From positions 26,008 through 90,007 of the forward strand of contig NZ_BSOB01000062.1 in NCBI RefSeq assembly GCF_030160295.1: 64,000 bases of DNA, given 5' to 3'. A model generated the notes under the pieces. It was not told where the DNA came from and made no database searches. It saw only the letters and a list, made by a program, of their open reading frames with translations. Positions 8,994 through 17,779 of the stretch are shown here, one piece after another. Source of the stretch: Dyella acidisoli. Its GTDB lineage: Bacteria; Pseudomonadota; Gammaproteobacteria; Xanthomonadales; Rhodanobacteraceae. Position numbers and translations under genes: made by a program. Numbering within the stretch: position 1 is the stretch's first letter; the number at the start of each line of letters is the position of its first letter.

Positions 8994-10565
8994 TCAATGA
9001 CTCTCGCTCACCGGTGCGTGATAGCGCGGCGTCTTCAGCAACAACGCCAGCGGTATGCAACACGCCAGCGCAACGGCAAGCACGTAAAAGGTTTCCGAAA
9101 AAGTCATCACCAGCGCTTGCTGCTGAATCTGTGCCGCAAGCTGGCCGAGCGCGCGCATCTTGGAATACGCGATATCACCCGTGCGCGCGAACCCATTGGC
9201 CGCATAGGCTGCCATACGCTCCTGGCCAAGCAGCGAGTTCGCGGTGAGTGACTCGCGTATCGCCGCCACATGAAATGTATTGCGGCGATCGATTACCGTG
9301 CCGATGATCGCCAAGCCAATCGAGCCGCCGAGGTTGCGCGCCATGTTGTACACGCCAGCCGCGTCGCCCGCTTCTTCGCGCGATACCGCCGCCATCGAGG
9401 CTTGATTCAAGGGCATGAACACCAGCATCTGGCCTGCGCCACGAATCAACTGCGACCACAGGAAATCGTGTCCTACGCTTTGCGCCGTGAGATGGATATC
9501 CAACAGGCAACTGGCCACGAAACACAGCAATCCGACGATGGCGAGGATGCGGAAATCAACCTTCGCCAGCAAACGTGGCAGCAAGGGCATCACCAGAAAA
9601 GCCGGCACACCGGCTGCCAGCATGATCCAGCCGGATTGTTCCGCGTTGTAGCCTGCGATCAAGCCGAGGAATTGCGGGATCAGATAGATCACCCCGTAAA
9701 ACACGCCGCCGACCACCGACACGATGAGGATCACGCTGGCATAGCGTGGATTGCGCAACAGGCTCAGGCGCATCACCGGCTTTTTGGCAGTGAACTGCGA
9801 GATCGCGATCAACACCATGCCCGCCAGCGACAACAGGCTGAGCCACACGATCATGTTCGATTCGAACCAGCGTTCACGCTGCCCTTCTTCCAGCACCACC
9901 GTCAACGAGCTGAGGCCAGCCGACAGCCCAACGATCCCGACCCAGTCCGCCTGCTTCACCGCATCCCAATGCGGACGATCCGACGGCAGGCCGATCAGCA
10001 ACAGCGCAATCAAGCCCATGCACACCGGCAGATTGATGAAGAAGCACCAGCTCCAGCTGATGTTTTCCGTCAGCCATCCGCCCAGCACTGGGCCGAGCAA
10101 CGGGCCGAGCAACACGATCAAACCGAAGATGGTCATGCCCACCGGCAACTGCGACATCGGCAAGCGGCTGCGGATGATGGTTTGCCCGGTCGGAATCATC
10201 GCGCCGCCGGTCAGTCCTTGGCCGATGCGGCCTATGATCATCGCCGTCAAGGTGTGCGACATGCCGCACATCATCGAAAACAGGATGAAGAGCACCGAAC
10301 CACCAAGCAGAAAGTTGCGCAGGCCGAACACTCGCGTCAGCCACGCAGCCAGTGGAATGATCACGATTTCCGACATCAGGTATCCGGTGGAAATCCAGGT
10401 GCCTTCCGTGCCGGTGGCGCCGATTTCACCCTGGATTTGCGGCAATGCCGAATTGGTGATGGAGATGTCGAGCGTCGCCATCAAGGCGCCCAGCGCGCCC
10501 GCCGCCACGGCGACCCAGTCGGCCGCACTGGCGCGTTCCGGATGAGCGGCGGCAGTCTCAGCCAC
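8994..10565 (-). CDS. DHA2-family MFS multidrug exporter (EmrB-like)
   Basis: A 523-aa, 14-segment drug:proton antiporter. Segment 1 holds GALGALMATLDISITNSALP, the DHA2 motif with the conserved membrane Asp, and motif C (GPLLGPVLGGWLTENISWSW) lies in segment 5. It pairs with the HlyD protein upstream and the NodT lipoprotein downstream to form an EmrAB-TolC-like pump exporting hydrophobic toxins across both membranes. A GTG at 10565 is chosen as start because it overlaps the HlyD stop and gives the usual short N-tail; a second GTG at 10610 would extend it by 15 residues. Substrates cannot be read from the sequence. Confidence 0.9.
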   Translation of the reverse strand: MAETAAAHPERASAADWVAVAAGALGALMATLDISITNSALPQIQGEIGATGTEGTWISTGYLMSEIVIIPLAAWLTRVFGLRNFLLGGSVLFILFSMMCGMSHTLTAMIIGRIGQGLTGGAMIPTGQTIIRSRLPMSQLPVGMTIFGLIVLLGPLLGPVLGGWLTENISWSWCFFINLPVCMGLIALLLIGLPSDRPHWDAVKQADWVGIVGLSAGLSSLTVVLEEGQRERWFESNMIVWLSLLSLAGMVLIAISQFTAKKPVMRLSLLRNPRYASVILIVSVVGGVFYGVIYLIPQFLGLIAGYNAEQSGWIMLAAGVPAFLVMPLLPRLLAKVDFRILAIVGLLCFVASCLLDIHLTAQSVGHDFLWSQLIRGAGQMLVFMPLNQASMAAVSREEAGDAAGVYNMARNLGGSIGLAIIGTVIDRRNTFHVAAIRESLTANSLLGQERMAAYAANGFARTGDIAYSKMRALGQLAAQIQQQALVMTFSETFYVLAVALACCIPLALLLKTPRYHAPVSESH

Positions 10566-11685
10566 GGCTATTGACCGCCGTGGAAGACGACGCCTGCTCG
10601 CCAGGCTCACGCGTATCCACTTCCACCGTCACCGACAAACCGGGCAGCAGCAACTTGCGCGTCTTCTCATCGGTATCGAGGCGGATACGCACCGGCACAC
10701 GTTGCACGATCTTGGTGAAGTTGCCGGTGGCGTTCTCCGGCGGCAGCAACGCGAATTGCGAACCCGTGCCGGGCGCAAAACTGTCGACCACGCCATGCAG
10801 CTCCGTGCCGGACAGCGCATCCACATGCACGCTCGCACCCTGGCCCGCACGCATCCGGCCGATCTGGGTTTCCTTGAAATTGGCGGTGAGGTAGACGCTT
10901 TGCACCGGCACGATCGTCATCATGCGCGTGCCCGGTTGCGCATACTGCCCCACGCGCACTGTGCGATCGCCCACCCGGCCCGCCAGTGAACTGCGCACCA
11001 ACGTATCCTGCAGATCGAGCCGCGCCTGCCGCGCGGACGCCTGCGCCGCTTCCAACTGCGCACGCGCCTGCGCAATCTGCGCATCGAGATCGGCCATTCG
11101 CGCCTGCGCCTGATCGAGTGCCGCGGCATCCGCCGCCAGGGTTGCGCGGGCCTGATCGCGATTGCTGGTCAGCACCGACAACTGATCGCCGCTTTCGGCG
11201 CCCGTCGTTGCCAGCGGCGCGTAGCGATGCACTTCGTCCTCGGCATGACGGCTACTGATCTGCGCCACCTGCAACTGCGCTTTGGCCTGCTCGATCGCCG
11301 CGCGTTGCTGCAGAATGCCGGCCTGCGCGCGCTGGATATCTGCCTGGCGCGCATCGATGGTCGCCTGCGCCTGATCCAGCGTGGCCTGGTATTGACGGCC
11401 ATCGAGCCGCACCAGCGGATCGCCCGGCTTCACGGCCACGTTGTCACCCACGTATACGTCAGTGACATAGCCGCTGACCTTGGGCGCGACCGTCACGCTG
11501 TCCGCCTGCAGATAGGCATCGTCGGTGCTTTGCACGAAGCGACCCACCAGCCACCAGTAACCCAGCGCGAGCACGGCCGCGACGAGCAGCAGCGCGCCAA
11601 CCGGTAACAAGATGCGCCCGGCGTTCGAGCGGCGCGAGGACGGTGCGGCGGCATCCTTCGATACGGCGCCTGATGGTACGGACAT
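10558..11685 (-). CDS. HlyD/EmrA-family membrane fusion protein
   Basis: A 375-aa periplasmic adaptor. There is one N-terminal membrane anchor (ILLPVGALLLVAAVLALGYW), then FVQSTDDAYLQADSVTVAPKVSGYV, an EmrA hallmark (lipoyl half, quoted as a motif only), a long alpha-hairpin rich in Q/A/R (about residues 95-215), a second lipoyl half, and a beta-barrel with VYLTANFKETQIGRMRAGQ. It is the first gene of the pump operon and links the inner membrane MFS protein to the outer membrane channel. Its promoter region carries two palindromes that probably bind the divergent TetR protein. Confidence 0.9.
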   Translation of the reverse strand: MSVPSGAVSKDAAAPSSRRSNAGRILLPVGALLLVAAVLALGYWWLVGRFVQSTDDAYLQADSVTVAPKVSGYVTDVYVGDNVAVKPGDPLVRLDGRQYQATLDQAQATIDARQADIQRAQAGILQQRAAIEQAKAQLQVAQISSRHAEDEVHRYAPLATTGAESGDQLSVLTSNRDQARATLAADAAALDQAQARMADLDAQIAQARAQLEAAQASARQARLDLQDTLVRSSLAGRVGDRTVRVGQYAQPGTRMMTIVPVQSVYLTANFKETQIGRMRAGQGASVHVDALSGTELHGVVDSFAPGTGSQFALLPPENATGNFTKIVQRVPVRIRLDTDEKTRKLLLPGLSVTVEVDTREPGEQASSSTAVNSRG

Positions 11686-11702
11686 GCCCTAATCCCCAAA
11701 AT

Positions 11703-11736
11703 TATTCCGAGTGGAATATTTATTCCGATTGGAATA
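11703..11736. promoter_or_regulatory. Tandem TetR-type operators between efflux operon and regulator
   Basis: TATTCCGAGTGGAATA (11703-11718) and TATTCCGATTGGAATA (11721-11736) are two copies of one palindrome, arms TATTCC/GGAATA, placed 18 bp apart. They lie between the divergent HlyD gene (start 11685) and the TetR-family gene (start 11784), where a repressor would cover both promoters. Spacing of less than two helical turns suggests two dimers side by side on the DNA. The site is seen directly; the binding protein is inferred. Confidence 0.8.
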
Positions 11737-11783
11737 ATTTTGTCAAATGGTATCTTTGGGGAGAAACCCGCAGAGATTTACGA

Positions 11784-12479
11784 ATGAGCCAAGTCAAACG
11801 ACTTCGCCGCCCGCCAGCCGGCGGCTACGCACGCGGTGACGAAACGCGTGAACGGATCATCGCCGCGGCGGTGACGCTGTTTGGCGAGCGCGGTTTCGCC
11901 GGCGCCTCCACCCGTGACATCGCCACCGCCGCGGGCGTAAATGCCCCCGCGCTGCAGTACTACTTCGAAAACAAGGAAGGGCTTTATCAAGCCTGCGCCG
12001 AACACATCGCCAACGACTTGAAGGCCCGTTTCGAGCCGGCCATGCGGCAAGCTCGTGATGCACTGAAAAACGAAGCCAGCACGGATGCCTTGATCGAGGC
12101 TTTCCTCGGCATCAAGGCAGTGATGCTGGAATCCGTGCTCATGCAACCCTTCGCCTCAAGCCGCCGCCTGTTCGTCGCGCGCGAACTCGCCGACGAGGAA
12201 CCGCAACTGGCATCCAAACTGCTGCATCGACGCTTGAAACAACCGCTGAACAAAATCAGCGCCGATTTGCTTGCGCGCATCACCGGCGTCGGCCCCAATG
12301 ATTCGATAACCCGCATCCGGCTACTTACACTGAAAGGCCAGGTGATGCCGTTCTACCACCCGCCTGGCGCATGCCTGGACGTGCTGGGATGGAAGGAAAT
12401 CGATGCAGCCAAAGGCGAGTTGATCAAGACGACCGTACTCGAGCAGACGCGCGCGTTGTTGCAGGCGTGGCGGGTCTAG
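11784..12479 (+). CDS. TetR/AcrR-family repressor with CerR-type C-terminal domain
   Basis: A 231-aa regulator. The N-terminal helix-turn-helix is canonical: RERIIAAAVTLFGERGFAGA, STRDIATAAGVNAPALQYYF, ENKEGLYQ. The C-terminal half, with LLTLKGQVMPFYHPPGACLD and VLGWKEIDAA, matches the CerR (DUF1956) ligand-binding domain found in CecR/YbiH, a family in which regulators often control adjacent HlyD-type exporters. The ATG at 11784 is chosen since the frame upstream crosses the operator region. It is divergent from the HlyD-MFS-NodT operon and very probably represses it and itself through the two palindromes in between. Confidence 0.88.
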   Translation: MSQVKRLRRPPAGGYARGDETRERIIAAAVTLFGERGFAGASTRDIATAAGVNAPALQYYFENKEGLYQACAEHIANDLKARFEPAMRQARDALKNEASTDALIEAFLGIKAVMLESVLMQPFASSRRLFVARELADEEPQLASKLLHRRLKQPLNKISADLLARITGVGPNDSITRIRLLTLKGQVMPFYHPPGACLDVLGWKEIDAAKGELIKTTVLEQTRALLQAWRV

Positions 12480-12514
12480 AGAACGCCCAAGGACATTTAC
12501 GCAGGAAGACGTCC

Positions 12515-13402
12515 ATGCTCGGCAAAATCGCTGACATTCATTCGCTCGACCTCAACACCATCGACACCTTGGTCTTTGCCGGTGGCGGCAACCGCTGCTG
12601 GTGGCAGATGGGCGCACTGAGCTTTTTGACGGAACGCGGCATGCGCCTGCCCGCGCAGTTGGTAGGAACCAGCGCTGGCGCTGCCGTGGCTACCTCGTTT
12701 CTGGTGCAAGGCACCGAGAAAGCGCGGCAAGCCTGCCTGAAACTCTATGCCGGCAACCCAAGGATTTTCGACTGGTCCGCGCTGACGGCATTCAAGCTGA
12801 AATTCGCACACCAGCACATCTATCCCGCGTGGGTCGATGCATTCTTGAACGCAGCCACATTCACCACGCTGCGCGACGCATCGTCACGTCTTACCGTGGG
12901 CCTTACGCGGCCGGCGCGATGGCTGGGCATGGGTGGCTCCGTCGCCGCGGGCACGCTGGCCTACCTGGTGGACAAATACCTGTGGAACAGCATTCATCCG
13001 CGACTTCCCGCATGGCTGGGGCTGCGGCAGGATTTCATGGTTTTAAATGATTGTCCCGATATCGATACGGCGCAGTCGCTGCTCATTGCCGCGGCATCGG
13101 CGCCACCGATCATGTCGGCGCGCCCTGCCGGGGGTGCGCACGCCATTGACGGCGGTTATACCGATAACGCGCCGATTCCTGCCCAATCCGATGCGGAACG
13201 ATCGAAGACTCTGGTGATGCTTACCCGTCACTATCCGAAGCTGCCGCCGCTGTTCACCTGGCAGGGGCGGGCGTATTGGCAGCCGAGCCAACGCATTCCC
13301 GTGTCCACCTGGGATTGCACGCCAAAGACAACGGTGGACCAAGCTTACGATCTGGGCACGCAGGATGGTGCATACGCGTTGCGAAGCGGCCTGCTTCGAT
13401 AA
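12515..13402 (+). CDS. Patatin-like phospholipase
   Basis: A 295-aa patatin-fold lipid acyl hydrolase. The oxyanion motif is VFAGGGNRCWWQMGAL, the nucleophile elbow is GTSAGA (Ser about residue 54), and the catalytic Asp is in DGGYTDNAP. No signal peptide is visible, so it is probably cytoplasmic or associated with the inner face of the membrane. The gene lies 35 bases after the TetR gene with GGAAG before its ATG at 12515, so co-transcription with the regulator is likely. A link between phospholipid turnover and the efflux system is possible but only inferred from position. Confidence 0.85.
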   Translation: MLGKIADIHSLDLNTIDTLVFAGGGNRCWWQMGALSFLTERGMRLPAQLVGTSAGAAVATSFLVQGTEKARQACLKLYAGNPRIFDWSALTAFKLKFAHQHIYPAWVDAFLNAATFTTLRDASSRLTVGLTRPARWLGMGGSVAAGTLAYLVDKYLWNSIHPRLPAWLGLRQDFMVLNDCPDIDTAQSLLIAAASAPPIMSARPAGGAHAIDGGYTDNAPIPAQSDAERSKTLVMLTRHYPKLPPLFTWQGRAYWQPSQRIPVSTWDCTPKTTVDQAYDLGTQDGAYALRSGLLR

Positions 13403-13480
13403 ACGCTAAGCCGCCCGTGACAAAACCGTAATAGACATATCTCCCCACCCAGGGGATAGTTACACTAACTGAACACTCAC

Positions 13481-13598
13481 AACTCCGAGGCGCCCAGCCT
13501 GCGGTTCCCTCATCGGAATACGGCCTGGCGCCCGTGATCTCTCAAGGATCACCAGGGTGGACGTGGAAACGCGTTCGCCTCCCCGGCTTGGAAAGGAG
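13481..13598 (+). ncRNA. Candidate Moco-type leader RNA (riboswitch) of moaA
   Basis: The 118 bases before moaA are rich in paired elements. GGCGCC (13489-13494) pairs with GGCGCC (13527-13532), extended by CAG-CC/GGCCTG. GTGATC (13534-13539) pairs with GATCAC (13546-13551). CGTG-GAAA-CGCG at 13562-13573 is a GNRA tetraloop hairpin. The run ends at the Shine-Dalgarno GGAAAGGAG (13590-13598). Position before moaA of a large Moco operon, a multi-stem layout and a GNRA loop fit the Moco RNA motif, which senses molybdenum cofactor and lowers expression. I cannot align it to the covariance model here. Confidence 0.55.
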
Positions 13599-13608
13599 CA
13601 CAAACACC

Positions 13609-14592
13609 ATGTCCCCGCTGGCTGACCGATACGGCCGTCGGTTTCCGTATTTGCGGTTATCGGTCATTCCCGCGTGCAACTTCCGTTGCACGTATTGCCT
13701 GCCGCACGGCTACCACGCCGATGCGAAGGCGGCTGCGCCACTGTCGCTGCCAGAAATTACGCGCCTGCTGCGCGGGTTCACGGAACTTGGCATGCACAAG
13801 CTGCGCATCACGGGTGGCGAGCCCAGTGTGCGGCACGATCTCACCGAGATCCTGCGCACCGCTGCAGCGGTGCCCGGCATTACCAAGCTGGCGATGACCA
13901 CCAACGGCACCTTGCTCAGCAAACGCCTGCACGAGTGGATGGATGCCGGCCTCAATGCGATCAACGTCAGCGTGGATAGCCTGGACCGAGCGGCGTTCGC
14001 GCGCATCACGGGCCATGATCGGTTGGAAGATATCCTGCACGGCGTAGACATGGCACTGGAAGCCGATCTGGCTTCGGTAAAGCTCAACGCCGTCCTGATG
14101 CGTGACGTCAACGACCGCGAGTTGCCCACATGGCTGGATTACTTGCGCGACCGGCACATCGGCGTGCGCTTTATCGAACTGATGCAAACCGGCGATAACC
14201 TCGCATTCTTCCGCGACCATCATGTGCGTGCGGAAACACTGGAAGCCGAATTGCTGGATGCCGGCTGGCAATTGCTGCCGCGTGCTGCCGATGCAGGCCC
14301 CGCACGCGAATACCGCCACGCGGAATACGCCGGCCGAATCGGCATCATCGCGCCCTATTCCAAGGATTTCTGCGCCGGATGCAACCGCCTGCGCGTGACC
14401 GCCACCGGCGATCTGCGCCTGTGCCTCTTCGGCGAATTCGGCATCCCGTTGCGTCCGCTTCTGCAGTCGGACGATCAGCTGGAAGAGCTGGTGCGCGCTG
14501 TCGGCGGCCAGATCGGCCGCAAGGAACAGGGGCATTTCCTGCACGAAGGCCGCACCGGCATCACACCCCATCTCGCATCCACCGGAGGCTGA
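13609..14592 (+). CDS. moaA: GTP 3',8-cyclase MoaA
   Basis: A 327-aa radical SAM enzyme that converts GTP to 3',8-cH2GTP, the first step of molybdenum cofactor synthesis. The SAM cluster motif is CNFRCTYCLP (CxxxCxxC), followed by RITGGEPSVR. The C-terminal second [4Fe-4S] site is FCAGCNRLRVTATGDLRLCL, and the protein ends in the conserved Gly-Gly that enters the active site. GGAAAGGAG precedes ATG 13609, whereas the in-frame start at 13534 lies inside the leader RNA. It is the first gene of a tightly packed Moco operon. Confidence 0.95.
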   Translation: MSPLADRYGRRFPYLRLSVIPACNFRCTYCLPHGYHADAKAAAPLSLPEITRLLRGFTELGMHKLRITGGEPSVRHDLTEILRTAAAVPGITKLAMTTNGTLLSKRLHEWMDAGLNAINVSVDSLDRAAFARITGHDRLEDILHGVDMALEADLASVKLNAVLMRDVNDRELPTWLDYLRDRHIGVRFIELMQTGDNLAFFRDHHVRAETLEAELLDAGWQLLPRAADAGPAREYRHAEYAGRIGIIAPYSKDFCAGCNRLRVTATGDLRLCLFGEFGIPLRPLLQSDDQLEELVRAVGGQIGRKEQGHFLHEGRTGITPHLASTGG

Positions 14593-14595
14593 TTC

Positions 14596-15597
14596 ATGCA
14601 CGAGCGCGGGGAAAGCGCCCATTTTCATATGGCCGACGTGCGTCGCAAGCGCATTACGGGTCGCCGTGCAGTGGCGGTCGGTGAATTGAGCGCAGGTGCC
14701 GATGCATTCACGCAGATCGTCGAACGCCGCTTGCCGAAAGGCGACGCGATGGTGATGGCCGAAATCGCCGGCCTGCAAGGCGCGAAGAACGCCTCGCAGC
14801 TGATGCCGCTATGCCATCCACTTCCGCTGGAATACATCGACGTGCGCTGCGAACCCGTTGCTGAGCGCCACGCCATTCGCGTCTATTGCGAAGTGGCGAC
14901 GTTTGCGCGCACCGGCGTGGAGATGGAAGCGCTCGCCGGTGCCAGTGCGGCGTTGCTCACGCTGTATGACCTCACCAAACCGGTGGAACCGGCGCTTTCC
15001 TTTGGCGGTGTGCGGCTGCTGTTCAAGGAAGGCGGCAAGAAAGGGCTGTGGCTGCATCCGGAGGGCATGAGCGACGCCGAGCGCGAACGTTACAAGCCAC
15101 GCCATGTAGCAAAGCTGGATAACGTCAGTGCCGCGGTCATCACGCTCAGCGACCGCGCCAGCCGCGGCGAATATGCCGATGCATCGGGGCCGGTATTGGT
15201 GGAACGCTTGCGCGAACTTGGCGCAAACGTGAGCGACGTCGAGCTGCATCCGGACGAACCTGGACCACTGGCCGAGCGCCTGCGCGAACTTTCCGAACAA
15301 GGTGTGCAGCTGATTCTCTGCACCGGCGGAACCGGCCTCGGTCCACGCGATCGCACGCCGGAAGCACTGGCGATCGTGGCAGACCGCCATGTCGACGGTA
15401 TCGGCGAACTATTCCGCAGCGAAAGCAGCCAGCACACGCCCATGGCCTGGCTGAGTCGCGCGCATGCCGTGCTGATCGGCCATACGTTGGTGATTGCCTT
15501 GCCCGGCAGCGCCAAGGCAGTGGCGCAAGGCATGGACATTCTCGCGCCGATTCTCGCGCATGCTCTGAGCATGGCTGCTGGCGGAGGGCATGCATGA
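14596..15597 (+). CDS. MoaC-MoaB fusion, Moco biosynthesis
   Basis: A 333-aa fusion. Residues 1-160 are MoaC (cyclic pyranopterin monophosphate synthase): DVRRKRITGRRAVAVGEL, then MAEIAGLQGAKNASQLMPLCHPLPL, and the typical GVEMEALAGASAALLTLYD (motifs given in part). Residues 170-333 are a MoaB/MogA domain: AAVITLSDRASRGEYADASG, ILCTGGTGLGPRDRTPEA, and a closing GxxALPGSAKAV-type segment. MoaC acts with MoaA; the MoaB/MogA domain adenylylates molybdopterin before molybdenum insertion by MoeA. The Shine-Dalgarno GGAGG overlaps the moaA stop. No separate moaC, moaB or mogA is seen in the window. Confidence 0.92.
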   Translation: MHERGESAHFHMADVRRKRITGRRAVAVGELSAGADAFTQIVERRLPKGDAMVMAEIAGLQGAKNASQLMPLCHPLPLEYIDVRCEPVAERHAIRVYCEVATFARTGVEMEALAGASAALLTLYDLTKPVEPALSFGGVRLLFKEGGKKGLWLHPEGMSDAERERYKPRHVAKLDNVSAAVITLSDRASRGEYADASGPVLVERLRELGANVSDVELHPDEPGPLAERLRELSEQGVQLILCTGGTGLGPRDRTPEALAIVADRHVDGIGELFRSESSQHTPMAWLSRAHAVLIGHTLVIALPGSAKAVAQGMDILAPILAHALSMAAGGGHA

Positions 15598-16841
15598 GTC
15601 AGGAAACGCTCGCCTATGAAGACGCACTGCGGATCGTGCTTGGCGCGAGTACCAGGCTGCCGGCCGAAGATTGCCCGACGCGTGCATGCTTAGGGCGCGT
15701 GTTAGCCACGCCCGTCATCAGCGACGCCGACCTGCCTCCGTTTGACAATTCCGCGATGGATGGCTTTGCCTTGTGCGGCAACTCCACCGTCCCTGCCGGC
15801 ATCGAGCTGGACATCGAAGGCGAACAGGCCGCAGGCGATGGCATTGCGCATGCTCGCAATGGTGCGTGGGAAATCATGACCGGTGCGCGCCTGCCGGATG
15901 GGCTCGACCGTGTCATCCCGGTGGAACAAACCGAGCGGCTATCGAGTAAGCGCGTCCGATTGCTTGCGGATGTAGAAACCGGACAAAACGTGCGCAACGC
16001 AGGTTCGGACGTGGCGGAGGGTGAAAACGTGCTGGCCGCCGGTACGGTGCTGCAGCCGCAACACTTGATGCTGCTTGCCGCACTCGGTGTAGGAAACGTG
16101 TCGGTCGCTGAGCGTCCACGCGTAGCGGTGTTGTGCACCGGTCGCGAACTGATCGACGACCCCGCGCAAATGCTCGCGCCCGGACAAATCCGCAATTCCA
16201 ACGGGCCATTCCTCGCCGCTCGTTTGCCGCTTGCCGGCGCCGACGTCGTGCACGTGGAAACGGTAGGCGACGATGCCGCCGCGTTCGAGGCAGCCTTGCG
16301 CCGCGCGTTGAGCGCCGGCGCAAAAGTCATCGTGACCAGCGGTGCGGTTTCCATGGGCCGCTACGATTTCGTACCGCAGGCGCTGGAACGCCTTGGCGCG
16401 CAAACGCTGTTCCATAAGGTGGCCATACGCCCCGGCAAACCACTGCTGTTTGCGAAGTTGCCGGGAGATGTGTTGCTGTTCGGTTTGCCGGGAAATCCGA
16501 TCGCCGTCGCCGTTGGCCTGCGTTTCTTCGTGGAGCCGGCGCTGCGCGTCATGCTGGGTTTGTCGCAGGAAACGCCGCGCCGCGTACCGCTCAGCAAGCC
16601 GTACAGCAAGAAGCCGCGCCTGCGTTTTCATCTCAAAAGCTGCCTGCACATCGACATCCAGGGCCGTCTGGCGCTGGAGGTGCTGGAAGGCCAGGAGTCC
16701 TATCGCATCCGTCCGCTGTCCGACGCCAACGCCTGGGCGGTGGTGCCCGCAGATGTCGATGCATTGCCTGCCGGCGCGCTGGTCGACGTCCATGGCGTGG
16801 GCCACCTTGAGTTTCCCTTGCCTTGCGAGGGCATCGCATGA
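15594..16841 (+). CDS. moeA: Molybdopterin molybdenumtransferase MoeA
   Basis: A 415-aa MoeA. It inserts molybdate into adenylylated molybdopterin. Visible hallmarks are PPFDNSAMDGFAL near the N-terminus, IMTGARLPDGLDRVIPVEQ, the central MoCF-binding fold with VLCTGRELIDDPAQMLAPGQ and VIVTSGAVSMGRYDF, then LLFGLPGNPIAVAV, and the small C-terminal beta domain (about 330-415). The ATG overlaps the moaCB stop (ATGA) with GCGGAGGG upstream. It partners with the MoaB domain of the preceding protein. Confidence 0.95.
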   Translation: MSQETLAYEDALRIVLGASTRLPAEDCPTRACLGRVLATPVISDADLPPFDNSAMDGFALCGNSTVPAGIELDIEGEQAAGDGIAHARNGAWEIMTGARLPDGLDRVIPVEQTERLSSKRVRLLADVETGQNVRNAGSDVAEGENVLAAGTVLQPQHLMLLAALGVGNVSVAERPRVAVLCTGRELIDDPAQMLAPGQIRNSNGPFLAARLPLAGADVVHVETVGDDAAAFEAALRRALSAGAKVIVTSGAVSMGRYDFVPQALERLGAQTLFHKVAIRPGKPLLFAKLPGDVLLFGLPGNPIAVAVGLRFFVEPALRVMLGLSQETPRRVPLSKPYSKKPRLRFHLKSCLHIDIQGRLALEVLEGQESYRIRPLSDANAWAVVPADVDALPAGALVDVHGVGHLEFPLPCEGIA

Positions 16842-17098
16842 AGGTTCACATCAGCTTGTTCGGCGCTTTGCGCGATGCCGATCCGCGCGGCTTCATCGAG
16901 CTGGAAGCACCTGAGCCATGCACGATCGGCGAACTGCGCGAATTGTTACGCGATCATTTGCGCGAGCATGCGCCGAACATCAGCGCGGGTTTGATACAAC
17001 GCTCCGCATTCGCCAGTGAGAATGAGATTCTGCATAACCATCGCGCGTTGCCGGAGAATGGGCAGCTGGCGGTGTTGCCGCCGGTGAGTGGGGGGTGA
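16838..17098 (+). CDS. moaD: Molybdopterin synthase small subunit MoaD
   Basis: An 86-aa ubiquitin-fold sulfur carrier ending in VSGG; the C-terminal Gly-Gly is the site of thiocarboxylation. It joins MoaE as molybdopterin synthase, which adds two sulfurs to cPMP. The ATG at 16838 overlaps the moeA stop by 4 bases, so the in-frame start at 16823 is rejected. Family length (about 80 aa) fits. Confidence 0.92.
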   Translation: MKVHISLFGALRDADPRGFIELEAPEPCTIGELRELLRDHLREHAPNISAGLIQRSAFASENEILHNHRALPENGQLAVLPPVSGG

Positions 17099-17137
17099 GT
17101 GCGATGCATGATCAACCCTGCCCGATGGCTGACTGTT

Positions 17138-17227
17138 CCTTGCCGTCATTCCCGCGAAAGCCAGAATCCATTTGCTCTGAGGTAAAGGCAAAGATGGATT
17201 CCCGCTTTCGCGGGAATGACGGCAAGG
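17138..17227. repeat. REP-like inverted repeat pair
   Basis: Two facing copies of the element with core GTCATTCCCGCGAAAGC. The left unit starts at TGCCGTCATTCCCGCG, and the right unit ends GCGGGAATGACGGCA. Each unit is itself a hairpin (CCCGCgaaaGCGGG in other copies), and the pair forms a larger one. It separates moaD from moaE. The same element recurs near 18717, 30829, 34219, 54876, 57821 and 62902. Confidence 0.85.
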
Positions 17228-17245
17228 CAAAATATCCTGCTTTCA

Positions 17246-17779
17246 ATGACATCATCTACACGTATGACTGACCTCCACACCGCCGTCATCGACATCTGCG
17301 ACGGAGTACTGACACCCGCCGACGCCCTCGCCTTCGTATCCGATCCACGCTTCGGTGGCATCGACATGTTCATCGGCAAGGTGCGCGAGCACAACCTCGG
17401 CCGTGTCGTCACCGGCATCAGTTACGACTTGTTCGAACCGCTGGCGCTACGCACGTTCGAGGAGATCGGTGAACGCGCGCGCAGAAAATTCGGCGCCCCG
17501 ATGAAGCTGTATATCGCGCATGCCAAAGGCGAGCTGCGTATCGGCGATATCGCTGTGATCGTCGCCGCCGGCACGCCACATCGCGACGAAGCGTTCAAGG
17601 CTTGTCGACTAGCCATCGAAGCAGTCAAACACGAAGCACCGATCTGGAAACAGGAGCACTACATCGACGGCGACAGCGAATGGAGCGAAGGTTGCTCCCT
17701 GTGCGAGGAACAGCGTGAAGCCGAAGATGCGGCAAAACGCGGAGCAGCGCATGGGCACGACCACCATCACGGCCGCTAA
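17246..17779 (+). CDS. moaE: Molybdopterin synthase catalytic subunit MoaE
   Basis: A MoaE of about 177 aa. Family features are GIDMFIGKVREHNLGR, ISYDLFEPLALRTFEEIGE, AHAKGELRIGDIAVIV, the AGTPHRDEAFKACRLAIE segment and KHEAPIWKQEHY, which carries the catalytic lysines that receive cPMP. It works with MoaD. The C-terminus carries a His-rich tail (HGHDHHHGR) not needed by the family, possibly metal-binding. The start is uncertain: ATG 17246 or ATG 17264 both lack a strong Shine-Dalgarno, probably because a REP pair lies just upstream. Confidence 0.92.
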   Translation: MTSSTRMTDLHTAVIDICDGVLTPADALAFVSDPRFGGIDMFIGKVREHNLGRVVTGISYDLFEPLALRTFEEIGERARRKFGAPMKLYIAHAKGELRIGDIAVIVAAGTPHRDEAFKACRLAIEAVKHEAPIWKQEHYIDGDSEWSEGCSLCEEQREAEDAAKRGAAHGHDHHHGR

